A stretch of DNA of 54,308 nucleotides from Pedobacter kyungheensis (GCF_000812965.1 NZ_JSYN01000030.1:1-54308); one strand, 5' to 3'; counted from the stretch's first letter, positions 36,557 to 45,827 are shown. The notes: a model not told the origin generated them from the letters alone. A program made the numbers and translations.

Positions 36557-38533
36557 ATGCATTTTAACCGAAGAGATAAAGACGACGAATTCTTACTGAA
36601 TTTATATAAAAAACTGCTTTATCCCCGGATGGTGGAGGATAAAATGCTCATATTGTTACGCCAGGGGCGCATAGGCAAATGGTTTTCGGGTATTGGGCAG
36701 GAAGCCATTGCTGTTGGCAGTACAATGGCCATGCAGCCTGAGGAATATATTCTACCCATGCACCGCAATTTAGGTGTTTTTACCTCACGTAATATTCCGC
36801 TAAAGAAATTAATGGCCCAATGGCAGGGCAAGTTAACCGGCTTTACCAAAGGCCGCGACCGCTCCTTTCATTTTGGCGCACAAGTATATAAAATTGTGGG
36901 AATGATCTCCCATCTCGGCCCGCAAATGGCTCTTGCAGATGGCATTGCATTGGCTGATTTACTTGCCAATAAACAGCATGCTACCCTGGTTTATACAGGT
37001 GAAGGTGCAACCAGTGAAGGCGATTTTCACGAAGCGATAAATGTTGCAGCCGTTTGGGGACTTCCGGTTATCTTTTTAATCGAAAATAATGGTTACGGGC
37101 TGTCAACACCAAAAGCAGAACAGTACAGGTGCAAAAACCTGGTTGATAAAGCCATTGGGTACGGTATTGAAGGCTGGCAAATAGACGGCAATAATATTCT
37201 TGAAGTCTACGATACCATTAACCAGCTGGCCATGGAAATCAGAAAAGACCCAAGACCTGTTTTGGTTGAGTGCATGACTTTCAGGATGCGTGGCCACGAA
37301 GAGGCATCAGGCACCAAATATGTCCCACAAGAACTGTTCGATCAATGGGAAAAGAAAGATCCGTTAAACAATTACGAAGCTTATTTAATTGAACAAGGCA
37401 TTTTAACTATCGATACTATCACCGATATTAAAATCCAGTTTAAAAAAGATATTGAAATCGCTGTAGAAGAAGCCTTTGAAGAACCAGAGCCTATCGCAAA
37501 TACTGTTCAGGAAGAAACGGACATGTATTTCCCTTACGAATCCGAAATCATTCAACCGGGCCAGGCTACTACTGAAAAAAGATATTTAGATGCCATTAGC
37601 GATGCGCTCGATCTCGCTATGGAAAAATATCCAAATCTGGTTTTAATGGGGCAGGATATTGCCGATTATGGTGGCGCCTTTAAAATTACGGATGGCTTTA
37701 TGGCTAAATACGGCAAAAGCAGGGTGCGTAACACCCCCATTTGCGAATCGGCCATTGTAGGCGCAGGTTTAGGCCTGTCTATAAATGGGTATAAAGCTGT
37801 TGTAGAAATGCAGTTTGCCGATTTTGTAAGCGTTGGCTTTAACCAGATTGTAAACAATTTGGCCAAAACGCATTATCGTTGGGGCGAGAAAGCTGATGTT
37901 GTGGTACGTATGCCTACAGGTGCCGGAACGGGCGCCGGGCCTTTCCATTCGCAAAGCAATGAGGCCTGGTTTACCAAAACACCAGGCTTAAAAATTGTCT
38001 ATCCTGCATTTCCAGAAGATGCTAAGGGCTTGCTTTTGGCAGCCATTGCCGATCCTAATCCAGTAATCTATTTTGAACACAAATACTTGTACAGAAGTTT
38101 AACTGCGACGGTACCTGATGGTTATTATACTACCGAAATAGGAAAAGCGGTTACCTTAAAAACAGGTAGCCAGTTTACGATTATCACCTATGGTTTAGGT
38201 GTACATTGGGCTTTGGAACATTTAAACAATCACCCTCAACAAGAAGCGACCCTTGTTGATCTGCGTACGCTCCAGCCATGGGATCAGGAAACGGTAAAAG
38301 AGGCTGTAAAAGCTACCGGACGGGTGCTGGTTTTACACGAAGATACCCTGACCAATGGTTTCGGTGCCGAAATTTCTGCATGGATTGGAGAGCATCTTTT
38401 CCATTACCTGGATGCACCTGTAATGCGTTGCGCCAGTTTAGATACCGCCATTCCGATGAGCAAAGTGCTCGAAGATGACTTTTTAGCTAAAGCCAGATTA
38501 GCAGCAACAATTAATAAATTATTGAAATACTAA
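36557..38533 (+). CDS. Fused alpha-beta E1 subunit of a branched-chain 2-oxoacid dehydrogenase
   Basis: 658 residues. The alpha part (about 1-320) carries the thiamine-diphosphate site GEGATSEGDFHEAINVAAVWGLPVIFLIENNGYG with Glu in place of the second Asp of GDG. The beta part (about 345-655) has VLMGQDIADYGGAFKIT and ICESAIVGAGLGLS. Such fusions are common in Bacteroidota and decarboxylate 2-oxoisovalerate-type acids, feeding branched acyl-CoA to FabH. E2 and E3 genes are not adjacent. It follows the PIN toxin by only 21 bp and no promoter of its own was recognised. Confidence 0.9.
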   Translation: MHFNRRDKDDEFLLNLYKKLLYPRMVEDKMLILLRQGRIGKWFSGIGQEAIAVGSTMAMQPEEYILPMHRNLGVFTSRNIPLKKLMAQWQGKLTGFTKGRDRSFHFGAQVYKIVGMISHLGPQMALADGIALADLLANKQHATLVYTGEGATSEGDFHEAINVAAVWGLPVIFLIENNGYGLSTPKAEQYRCKNLVDKAIGYGIEGWQIDGNNILEVYDTINQLAMEIRKDPRPVLVECMTFRMRGHEEASGTKYVPQELFDQWEKKDPLNNYEAYLIEQGILTIDTITDIKIQFKKDIEIAVEEAFEEPEPIANTVQEETDMYFPYESEIIQPGQATTEKRYLDAISDALDLAMEKYPNLVLMGQDIADYGGAFKITDGFMAKYGKSRVRNTPICESAIVGAGLGLSINGYKAVVEMQFADFVSVGFNQIVNNLAKTHYRWGEKADVVVRMPTGAGTGAGPFHSQSNEAWFTKTPGLKIVYPAFPEDAKGLLLAAIADPNPVIYFEHKYLYRSLTATVPDGYYTTEIGKAVTLKTGSQFTIITYGLGVHWALEHLNNHPQQEATLVDLRTLQPWDQETVKEAVKATGRVLVLHEDTLTNGFGAEISAWIGEHLFHYLDAPVMRCASLDTAIPMSKVLEDDFLAKARLAATINKLLKY

Positions 38534-38537
38534 AATA

Positions 38538-38611
38538 GGTTAATCGTATAAACTGTTTAAATTGGTCAATTGCAAGTTGATCTAACAGTTAACCGATTGA
38601 TACAATTAACC
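38538..38611. repeat. Long imperfect inverted repeat before adenine deaminase gene
   Basis: Arms beginning GGTTAATCGTAT and ending ATACAATTAACC are imperfect complements over about 28 bases each, with AACAGTTAACCGATTG-type inner repeats. It sits in the 94-bp gap between the E1 and adenine deaminase genes. It may be a terminator without a T-run or a worn mobile repeat. Confidence 0.55.
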
Positions 38612-38627
38612 AGTTAAACATAAAGAA

Positions 38628-40265
38628 ATGGGCACATTCAAAGTCGAAGGAAACATAGTCAATATCACAAAGCGAAATATTTTCTTTGGCGAAATAGCCG
38701 TTGAAGCCGGAAAAATCAAATCGATTACCAAAATTTCAGAAGAACGCCCAGGCAGCCCTTTCATTACTCCGGGTTTTATCGATAGTCATGTACACATCGA
38801 AAGCAGTATGCTAATTCCGAGCGAATTTGCCCGGCTGGCTGTGGTACATGGTACGGTGGCCACCATCAGCGATCCGCATGAAATTGCTAATGTGTGTGGC
38901 ATGGAAGGTGTCGAGTTTATGATCGAAAACGGGAATACTGTACCCTTTAAATTCAATTTCGGGGCACCAAGCTGCGTTCCGGCCACTATTTTCGAAACCG
39001 CTGGTGCAGCCTTAAACCACGATGATGTTAAAGCACTTTTAGAACGCCCTGAAATTAAATACCTCAGCGAAATGATGAACTTCCCAGGGGTGCTATACAA
39101 AGATGAAGAAGTTTATAAAAAGATCGCAGCTGCACACCATTTGGGCAAACCTGTTGACGGGCATGCACCAGGCTTACGTGGCGATGCGGCTCAAAAATAT
39201 ATCGATGCGGGTATTTCTACCGATCATGAATGTTTTACTGCTGAGGAAGCATTGGATAAACTACAGCGTGGCATGAAAATATTGATCCGTGAGGGCAGTG
39301 CAGCCAAAAATTTTGAGGCTTTAATCCATTTACTTCACGACTGGCCCGAAATGATGATGTTTTGCAGTGATGATAAACACCCTGACAGTTTAGTAGAAAA
39401 CCACATCAACGAAATTTGTGCAAGAGCAGTAGCAAAAGGAATCGACGTTTTTAAAGTACTAAGAGCAGCATGCATTAATCCAATATTACACTATAAACTG
39501 GAAGTTGGTGCTTTACAGGTAAACGATGATGCCGATTTTATTGTGTTGGAAGATCTTGTTAATTTTAAGGTAAAACAAACCTATATCAATGGCCTTTTAT
39601 TGGCAGAAAACGGCAAAATGGCGGGTAATTGGATCAACCATGTGGCCGGTAAAGAATCGATTAACCATTTTGATTGCAGCCCCAAAAAAGAAGCAGATTT
39701 CATCTTGAAATACACCAATCAGCAGGAAATCCCCGTTATTGAGGCCTTAGATGGTCAGCTCATTACCAATAAAATACAGGCAAAGCCCAAGATTGAAAAT
39801 GGCAATATCATAAGCGATGTAGCGAACGACATACTCAAAATGGTGGTAGTTAACCGTTATCACGATGCCCCAATAGCGATTTCTTTTGTTAAGAACTTTG
39901 GCTTAAAACAGGGTGCGATTGCATCAAGTGTTGCGCACGATAGTCATAATATTATTGCAGTGGGTGTTGATGATAAAAGTATTTGCGAAGCGGTAAACCT
40001 GGTGATAAAGGAAACCGGTGGTGTTGTCGCTTTAGGAAATGGAAAAGAAGAAGTGCTTCCGCTGCCAGTGGCTGGCTTAATGAGTAATCACAATGGTTAC
40101 GAGGTTGCCACATGTTATACTGCGATAGATCAGTTTGCAAAAGATTTGGGTTCAACCCTTCTCGCCCCTTTTATGACGCTTTCTTTTATGGCGCTTTTGG
40201 TTATTCCGCACCTGAAACTGAGCGACAAAGGTTTGTTTGATGGTGATGAGTTTAGGTTGATTTAA
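38628..40265 (+). CDS. ade: Adenine deaminase
   Basis: 545 residues. Metal-dependent amidohydrolase with GFIDSHVHIESSM near residue 50, DGHAPG, DHECFTAEE and FCSDDKHPDSLV. The C-terminal domain (VALGNGKEEVLPLPVAGLMSN) is typical of Ade. It converts adenine to hypoxanthine and ammonia in purine salvage. Cytosolic, transcribed alone. Confidence 0.94.
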   Translation: MGTFKVEGNIVNITKRNIFFGEIAVEAGKIKSITKISEERPGSPFITPGFIDSHVHIESSMLIPSEFARLAVVHGTVATISDPHEIANVCGMEGVEFMIENGNTVPFKFNFGAPSCVPATIFETAGAALNHDDVKALLERPEIKYLSEMMNFPGVLYKDEEVYKKIAAAHHLGKPVDGHAPGLRGDAAQKYIDAGISTDHECFTAEEALDKLQRGMKILIREGSAAKNFEALIHLLHDWPEMMMFCSDDKHPDSLVENHINEICARAVAKGIDVFKVLRAACINPILHYKLEVGALQVNDDADFIVLEDLVNFKVKQTYINGLLLAENGKMAGNWINHVAGKESINHFDCSPKKEADFILKYTNQQEIPVIEALDGQLITNKIQAKPKIENGNIISDVANDILKMVVVNRYHDAPIAISFVKNFGLKQGAIASSVAHDSHNIIAVGVDDKSICEAVNLVIKETGGVVALGNGKEEVLPLPVAGLMSNHNGYEVATCYTAIDQFAKDLGSTLLAPFMTLSFMALLVIPHLKLSDKGLFDGDEFRLI

Positions 40266-40319
40266 TATCATCAAATATGCTGATCTGTAGTGAAAAGTTA
40301 AATAAAAAACTTAAAGAGA

Positions 40320-40338
40320 TGCTGAAACAAGTTCAGCA
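40320..40338. repeat. Small hairpin between convergent genes
   Basis: TGCTGAA-ACAAG-TTCAGCA, a perfect 7-bp stem, lies between the convergent adenine deaminase and SprT-like genes. Similar AGATGCTGAAACAAGTTCAGCA hairpins belong to the same class of scattered palindromes; it may end transcription from both sides. Confidence 0.65.
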
Positions 40339-40354
40339 GGACGCTAGTGATAAA

Positions 40355-40963
40355 TTAGTCTAACAAAAACACCTCGGCCAGCGGATTAAACAGGTAAACC
40401 CGTTTATCATCTAAACAAACGCAGCGATAACGTTTTCTGATGCGCTCGCCTTTAGTAAAACGGCGGCCATCTTTGATTTTGAAGTTGGCATTTACAGGTA
40501 ACTGCTCTACGTGTAAGGTACCGGTTGTATCGGCATCGTATTTTTTTAAGGCACGTGATAAATGTAAATCAGAACAGCTCGAGGCTGCAGGATTCGACAT
40601 GTAGCTGTCTATCGCTTTATGAATATCATCTGGAAAAATATTCATATCAAAAAAGGGCACCATCATCCGTTGAAAGTTTTTTTTCCATTCGGTTCCGTGC
40701 GGCTTTACCTTATTCTTAAAATCATTCCAGGTTAACAAATGAGCAAATTCGTGTACCGTGGTTACCAGAAAAGCGTAATGGTTGAGGTTAAAATTAACTG
40801 AAATGCGATGGCCTTTATCCCGAAAAGGATGGCGGTAATCACCAAGCTTAGTGGAACGGGTTTTAGCGATCTTAAATTCACACTGAAAATAATCAATCCA
40901 CTTGGCAATTAGCGGGGCGGCCTCGGCAGGCATGTATTGCGCTAAAACTTTAACTTTCTCCAC
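40355..40963 (-). CDS. SprT-like zinc metalloprotein
   Basis: 202 residues; the start is GTG at 40963, since no ATG lies upstream and the N-terminus MEKVKVLAQYMPAEAAPLIAKW fits. Zinc site HEFAH at 71-75 and a third His near 90 (KPHGTEW). The C-terminal part (RRFTKGERIRKRYRCVCLDDKRVYLF) resembles a zinc-ribbon remnant with few Cys. SprT/Spartan-type proteases cut DNA-protein crosslinks in other organisms; the bacterial role is poorly known. Convergent with ade. Confidence 0.83.
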   Translation of the reverse strand: MEKVKVLAQYMPAEAAPLIAKWIDYFQCEFKIAKTRSTKLGDYRHPFRDKGHRISVNFNLNHYAFLVTTVHEFAHLLTWNDFKNKVKPHGTEWKKNFQRMMVPFFDMNIFPDDIHKAIDSYMSNPAASSCSDLHLSRALKKYDADTTGTLHVEQLPVNANFKIKDGRRFTKGERIRKRYRCVCLDDKRVYLFNPLAEVFLLD

Positions 40964-41040
40964 AGATGCTAAGATAATTATTTTTAAAGTTTAACCACAA
41001 AAGGCTCAAAGTTTAATGAAAAAACAGAATTATTTAAGTT

Positions 41041-41174
41041 TTTTAACCACAGAGTGCATAGAGTTTGCACAGAGGAAACAGAGTATTTTTGTGATAATTC
41101 AGTGTAAAAAGAATTTGATACAAAAAGCATTCATACGATTATGCATCAATTTGCCTAAAATTTTAACCACAGAG
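41041..41174. repeat. Direct repeats of TTTTAACCACAGAG left of the GxxExxY gene
   Basis: TTTTAACCACAGAG occurs at 41041-41054 and at 41161-41174, exactly 120 bp apart, each followed by a CACAGAGG/CACAGAGA echo about 20 bases later. A weaker copy (TTTAACCACAAAAGG) is at 40991. The opposite orientation appears right of the GxxExxY gene. Confidence 0.8.
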
Positions 41175-41204
41175 CACATTGAACTTTCACAGAGAGAAAG
41201 AGTA

Positions 41205-41582
41205 CTAGTATCCATTTACTATTCGTCTAATTCCATCTTTTAATCTTAGCACATTAAAATTCATTAGTAGTCCAAATCTATAACCTCCAAGTTTCATATA
41301 TGTTAGTGTTTGTGCAAGGTGAATATCACTGAGGGCTTCAATACTTTTCAACTCCAAAACAAGCTTATTCTCCACCAAAATATCTATGCGGTAACCACAA
41401 TCCAGTTTTACATCTTCGAAAACCAAAGGCATAATCTTTTCTTTCTCAACCTGAAAACCTGCTTTATCTATTTTGTAGAACAGGCACTCTTTGTAAGCAT
41501 TTTCAAGCAAACCTGGCCCCAGCGAGGTATGAACATCTATCGCCAACCCAATAATGGTTCTTGTTAATAAATCTTCTTTCAT
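41205..41582 (-). CDS. GxxExxY-family protein, PD-(D/E)XK nuclease-like
   Basis: 125 residues, full family length. The name-giving motif is GPGLLENAY at 22-30. Residues DILVENKLVLELK hold Asp67, Glu77 and Lys79, the spacing of a PD-(D/E)XK nuclease core. Cytosolic; function unknown, possibly nucleic-acid cleavage. It is bracketed by CACAGAG repeats: direct copies on the left at 41041-41174 and an inverted copy on the right at 41587-41625. Such bracketing suggests a mobile or repeat-associated unit. Confidence 0.85.
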   Translation of the reverse strand: MKEDLLTRTIIGLAIDVHTSLGPGLLENAYKECLFYKIDKAGFQVEKEKIMPLVFEDVKLDCGYRIDILVENKLVLELKSIEALSDIHLAQTLTYMKLGGYRFGLLMNFNVLRLKDGIRRIVNGY

Positions 41583-41586
41583 AAAG

Positions 41587-41625
41587 CTCTGCGTGCTCTG
41601 TGCCTAATCTCTTTTTCTCTGTGGT
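41587..41625. repeat. Inverted CACAGAG repeat right of the GxxExxY gene
   Basis: CTCTGCGTGCTCTGTG (41587-41602) and CTCTGTGGT (41617-41625) are the reverse complements of the CACAGAG.GCA.AGAG and ACCACAGAG units on the left side. Together they frame the gene as an inverted repeat pair. Confidence 0.75.
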
Positions 41626-41652
41626 AAATATTATGTCCTTTGCGGTAAAAAA

Positions 41653-43923
41653 CTACTCCTCACTAGGAAACAGCGATGCCAGTACCATTTTTATCTCGCC
41701 GAAAGAGTAATCCTTGCCCAGAAACTCCCTGATTGTAGCCATCGATTTCGTTTTCTGGCTTTCCACGGCATCTGTAATATTCCTGATTTTATTGGGTTTA
41801 ACCAGTTTGGTTACGTCCAGTTGTTGCGTAGAAACATAGTAAGCCAAATGGCCTTCAATGGTACCTAACGATAAACCGCGTTCCTTTGCAATTTCGGCTA
41901 AGCTTTTGCCTTGCTCATACAATTCAAAACTCAGCAGTTTGGTATCAGGCTTTGGCTCTTTCTTTTGCTTCTCCGTGGCAGTTCTTACTTTTAGCGCCAT
42001 TCCTTTAAGCGTAATTGCCTTTTTCAACTGTGCTTCCCTTTCAACTGTATTCAAAAGTGCATCGGTATCGGCTTTGCTAAACTCTTTACCATCTATAATT
42101 GCTTCGAGTAATGCCTTGCTTTTGTGAATTTTCTTCAATTGTTCATAAATCACAATTTCCAGTTCGAGCAATTCGGTAAGGTAGGTTTTTACCTGTTTTT
42201 CTTCTTTTATGGCCTCTATCTGTATTAAAAATTTATCCGATACCTCCTTAATTAACGGACTGAAATATTTTACCGCTGCCTGCACCCGCTTGGATACATT
42301 GAACAAAGTATGTTCTGTTTGTTGGGCAAACAGGTTTTTAAGCTGGTTGATAAACGTATCGGCTGTCGCCGTAATTTTCTGGAAATCTTTATACAAATCC
42401 ATCGTCCATTCATCGTAGCGCTGCTTGGTCGATTTAGCTTCGCTCTTATCAAAAGTTTGCATGTGCTCCTTAAAATAATAGCGCGCCATGTTCAGGTCGA
42501 AGGCCGATAGTAAATACGTCCTGATAAAATTATAACTCTCGGCACTGATCTGCTGATCGAGCACTTCGGCTGGTTGTTTCGTTTTAGAAAAATAATGAAT
42601 GTTCTGGTCTTGCTGCAAACCACTTTCACGCAGATGTGAAGTTAATACCAAGCCTTTAAGTGACCGCAGACGCGAAAGCGCAACATAAGCCTGGCCCGGG
42701 GCAAATGCATCACCAATATCGATAATCGCTTTATCAAAAGTTAAACCCTGACTTTTATGCACCGTAATGGCCCAGGCCAGCTTAATCGGATATTGTACAA
42801 AAGAACCCGCCACATTTTCTTCAATTTCATTTGTGGCTTCGTTGAGTTTATATTTTACGTTCTCCCAGGTGTAAGGCGAAATCTGTATCACCGTTCTATC
42901 TTCAGGCAACTCAATTTCTATCACCCCCTTTTCGATATGGTGCACCACTCCTATTTTACCATTGTAATAGCGTTTTTCGGCAGTCATATCGTTTTTAATA
43001 AACATAATTTGTGCACCAACCTTAAGTTCTAAACTTTTATCGTTGGGATAAGCATGTTCATTAAATTCGCCGGTAACCTTTGCCTCAAAAAAGTACGATT
43101 TGCTGGTTAGCTGTGTTAAGCGGTCGCGGTTTATCGCATCAGCTTTATTGTTGTGCGTGGTTAGGGTAATGTAATTCTCTGTTGCTGCAGGTTTAAAATC
43201 CTGAATAAAATGTTGTTGTAATAATGCCGTATCCTGTGCGGTGATCTGGTTGTTCCGCAGGTTATTCAGCAAATCGATAAAAACCGAATCATCCTGCCGG
43301 TAAATTTTATCCAGTTCTATATATACCGGCGGATTATTTTGCAGCGCCAGGGCATCGAAGAAATAAATACTCTTGTAAAATCCGGCCATTACCCGCCATT
43401 CATCGTTTTTAACTACCGGAGGCAACTGATGTAAATCGCCAATAAATAATAGCTGAACACCTCCAAAAGGCACATTTTTATTCCTGCGGATATAGCGCAG
43501 GGCAAAATCAATGGCATCCAACATATCTGCCCGCAGCATACTCACCTCATCAATCACTAGCAGTTCCAGCTCCTGAATCAGGCGTCTTTTATTGCCTTGC
43601 ATATTTAAATGCTTAGCCAGTGTACGTGGCGTATTAAAGTTAAAGGTAATATGCTGATTAATGATGTTCCCCGCTGCATCAGGAAAGAAAGCGCCAAATG
43701 GCAACTGAAAAAGAGAATGAATAGTAACCCCTGCTGCATTAATGGCAGCTATACCTGTCGGTGCACAAATCATTGCCTTCTTATGCGTAAGCTGAATCAG
43801 TTTCCGCAAAAAAGTAGTTTTACCAGTTCCCGCTTTTCCTGTTAAGAAAACGTTTTTAGAGGTGTAATTCACAAATTTAGCCGCAATTTCTGCGGGCATA
43901 GAAGTTTCTTCTAATGTAGGCAT
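41653..43923 (-). CDS. Pif1/RecD-like superfamily 1 helicase with C-terminal HTH
   Basis: 756 residues from the ATG at 43923. Walker A GKAGTGKT at 29-36, Walker B VIDEVSML, a GDLHQLPPV motif III and WAITVHKSQGLTFDKAIID near residue 390 give an SF1B 5'-3' helicase. The tail carries a helix-turn-helix (SFELYEQGKSLAEIAKERGLSLGTIEGHLAYYV) of the HTH_40 type found on RecQ and similar helicases in Bacteroidota. Role in DNA repair or replication; exact partner unknown. Transcribed away from prfC. Confidence 0.9.
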   Translation of the reverse strand: MPTLEETSMPAEIAAKFVNYTSKNVFLTGKAGTGKTTFLRKLIQLTHKKAMICAPTGIAAINAAGVTIHSLFQLPFGAFFPDAAGNIINQHITFNFNTPRTLAKHLNMQGNKRRLIQELELLVIDEVSMLRADMLDAIDFALRYIRRNKNVPFGGVQLLFIGDLHQLPPVVKNDEWRVMAGFYKSIYFFDALALQNNPPVYIELDKIYRQDDSVFIDLLNNLRNNQITAQDTALLQQHFIQDFKPAATENYITLTTHNNKADAINRDRLTQLTSKSYFFEAKVTGEFNEHAYPNDKSLELKVGAQIMFIKNDMTAEKRYYNGKIGVVHHIEKGVIEIELPEDRTVIQISPYTWENVKYKLNEATNEIEENVAGSFVQYPIKLAWAITVHKSQGLTFDKAIIDIGDAFAPGQAYVALSRLRSLKGLVLTSHLRESGLQQDQNIHYFSKTKQPAEVLDQQISAESYNFIRTYLLSAFDLNMARYYFKEHMQTFDKSEAKSTKQRYDEWTMDLYKDFQKITATADTFINQLKNLFAQQTEHTLFNVSKRVQAAVKYFSPLIKEVSDKFLIQIEAIKEEKQVKTYLTELLELEIVIYEQLKKIHKSKALLEAIIDGKEFSKADTDALLNTVEREAQLKKAITLKGMALKVRTATEKQKKEPKPDTKLLSFELYEQGKSLAEIAKERGLSLGTIEGHLAYYVSTQQLDVTKLVKPNKIRNITDAVESQKTKSMATIREFLGKDYSFGEIKMVLASLFPSEE

Positions 43924-44046
43924 CTGCAATAAAATTTTAGTTTGCTAAACAGGCGGGATAAATAAAGCTAAACATTTTAGCACAAAAATAGGGATGATTT
44001 ATAAAAATTTTGGATTATTTCGTTTTTATCTTCGATCAATCGCGAA

Positions 44047-44074
44047 ATCGTCCAGGGTTTAAACCCTGGACGAT
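44047..44074. repeat. 28-bp perfect palindrome upstream of prfC
   Basis: Bases 44047-44074 read identically on both strands, centred on AGGGTTTAAACCCT. It ends 22 bp before the -7 element at 44097, so it covers the expected -33 zone. It could be an operator or a dispersed REP-type palindrome that happens to lie here. Confidence 0.75.
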
Positions 44075-44096
44075 AGTACAATTAGCCAGTTTTTCG

Positions 44097-44104
44097 TATC
44101 TTTG
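44097..44104 (+). promoter_or_regulatory. -7 promoter element for prfC and its short leader ORF
   Basis: TATCTTTG matches TAnnTTTG exactly. The first ATG downstream, at 44112, begins a 14-codon frame; the prfC ATG is at 44190. Confidence 0.6.
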
Positions 44105-44111
44105 CAGCCTC

Positions 44112-44156
44112 ATGGAGCAAAAATCTAAAATTCTTCTGTTAGCAAGATTTCTTTAA
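44112..44156 (+). CDS. Possible 14-residue leader peptide before prfC
   Basis: ATG at 44112 followed by 13 codons and TAA gives MEQKSKILLLARFL. It starts 7 bases after the promoter element, the distance seen for real starts in this window, and ends 33 bp before prfC. Three Leu codons in a row and a stop shortly before a release-factor gene make a translational regulator conceivable. No homologue is known to me; it could be chance. Confidence 0.3.
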   Translation: MEQKSKILLLARFL

Positions 44157-44189
44157 CGCTTCCACCTATCTTATAATTTCCTTTTTATT

Positions 44190-45773
44190 ATGCTTAACCC
44201 TGAAATAGAAAAACGTAAAACCTTTGCCATTATAAGTCACCCCGATGCGGGTAAAACCACCCTGACAGAAAAGTTTCTGCTGTTTGGTGGTGCCATCAAC
44301 ACGGCTGGTGCGGTAAAAAGAAATAAGGCAAACCAGAGCAATACCTCCGATTTTATGGAGATTGAAAAGCAGCGTGGTATCTCGGTAGCAACTTCGGTAA
44401 TGGGTTTCGAATACAGCGGTAAACGCATCAATATTCTGGATACACCGGGTCACAAAGATTTCGCCGAAGATACATACCGTACTTTATCGGCTGTGGATAG
44501 CGTAATTTTGGTGGTCGACTGCGTAAAAGGTGTAGAGGAACAGACCGAAAAACTCATGTCGGTTTGCCGAATGCGAAACACGCCTGTAATTATCTTCATT
44601 AACAAAATGGACCGCGAAGGTAAAGAAGCTTATGATCTACTAGATGAAATTGAGGAAAAACTAAACATTAGCTTATGCCCGCTTTCGTGGCCAATTGGTC
44701 AGGGGCATACCTTTAAAGGAGTTTACAGCATCTATAACAAACACTTAAATTTATTCAATTCTGATAAAACCAAAGTTACCGATTCGGTAGTTGCTGCAAA
44801 TGATCTGAACGATCCTTCACTTTTAGATTACCTTAAAGCATCGGAAATTAAGACTTTAAATGACGATGTGGAGCTGGTTGACGGAATTTACGGCAAAGTA
44901 GATAAAGATCTGTATACCGAAGGTCTGCTGGCTCCTGTATTTTTTGGAAGTGCCATTAACAATTTCGGGATCAAGGAATTGCTGGATACCTTTATTGAAA
45001 TTGCACCAAGCCCAAAACACCGTGAGGCCGAAGAACGCGATGTTTTGGTGGAAGAAAAAAACTTTAGCGGTTTTGTATTTAAAATTCACGCCAACTTAGA
45101 TCCTAAACACCGCGATCGGATTGCCTTTTTGAGAATTTGCTCTGGTAAATTTGAACGCAATAAATTTTATTACCATACTCGTCAGGATAAGAAACTGAAA
45201 TTCTCTAACCCGATGGATTTTATGGCCAACGAGAAAAGTATTGTTGAAGAAGCCTGGCCAGGTGATGTAGTTGGTTTGTACGATAGTGGTAACTTTAAAA
45301 TCGGCGATACTTTAACCGAAGGTGAAAAACTGCAGTTTAAAGGTATCCCTAGTTTCTCTCCTTCTATTTTTAAAGAGGTAGAAAACATGGACCCTATGCG
45401 CACCAAACAGTTGGAAAAAGGAATTGAGCAATTAACCGACGAAGGGGTGGCGCAATTATTTGTAATGCAGCCCGGAAACCGGAAAGTAATTGGAGCTGTA
45501 GGTGAACTTCAGTTCGAAGTAATTAATTTCCGTTTAGAACACGAGTATGGGGCAAAATGCCGTTTCCGTACGCTAAGCTATACCCGTTCGAGTTGGGTAA
45601 CTTCAGAGGATAAAAAAAAACTGGATGAGTTTGTAAAACGCAAGCAACAACACATCGGCTTTGATAAAGAGGCTAACCCGGTTTACCTGGCCGATAGTGA
45701 GTACATGATTAATTTAACCAAACAGGATTATCCTGATATCGATTTCCATAAAACAAGCGAGTTTAAGAGCTAG
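44190..45773 (+). CDS. prfC: Peptide chain release factor 3
   Basis: 527 residues, standard for RF3. Translational GTPase with P-loop HPDAGKTT at 17-24, DTPGHKDF and NKMDR, followed by the RF3-specific EF-Tu-like and C-terminal domains (GELQFEVINFRLEHEYGA). It recycles RF1/RF2 from the ribosome after termination. Preceded by a palindrome, a promoter element and a possible short leader frame. Confidence 0.96.
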   Translation: MLNPEIEKRKTFAIISHPDAGKTTLTEKFLLFGGAINTAGAVKRNKANQSNTSDFMEIEKQRGISVATSVMGFEYSGKRINILDTPGHKDFAEDTYRTLSAVDSVILVVDCVKGVEEQTEKLMSVCRMRNTPVIIFINKMDREGKEAYDLLDEIEEKLNISLCPLSWPIGQGHTFKGVYSIYNKHLNLFNSDKTKVTDSVVAANDLNDPSLLDYLKASEIKTLNDDVELVDGIYGKVDKDLYTEGLLAPVFFGSAINNFGIKELLDTFIEIAPSPKHREAEERDVLVEEKNFSGFVFKIHANLDPKHRDRIAFLRICSGKFERNKFYYHTRQDKKLKFSNPMDFMANEKSIVEEAWPGDVVGLYDSGNFKIGDTLTEGEKLQFKGIPSFSPSIFKEVENMDPMRTKQLEKGIEQLTDEGVAQLFVMQPGNRKVIGAVGELQFEVINFRLEHEYGAKCRFRTLSYTRSSWVTSEDKKKLDEFVKRKQQHIGFDKEANPVYLADSEYMINLTKQDYPDIDFHKTSEFKS

Positions 45774-45827
45774 TCTTTAGTCTGGAGTATAGGTCCGTAA
45801 CACATCATTTTTAATATATATAGAATT

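Noticed and set aside
38628..40265. Adenine deaminase gene as part of the E1 operon
   Set aside because: The 94-bp gap with a long inverted repeat and unrelated function give no support for one transcript.
44190..45773. Release-factor gene as the RtcB-linked PrfH
   Set aside because: The protein is a translational GTPase of the RF3 type, not a GGQ release factor, and it is 7 kb away on the other side of two unrelated genes.
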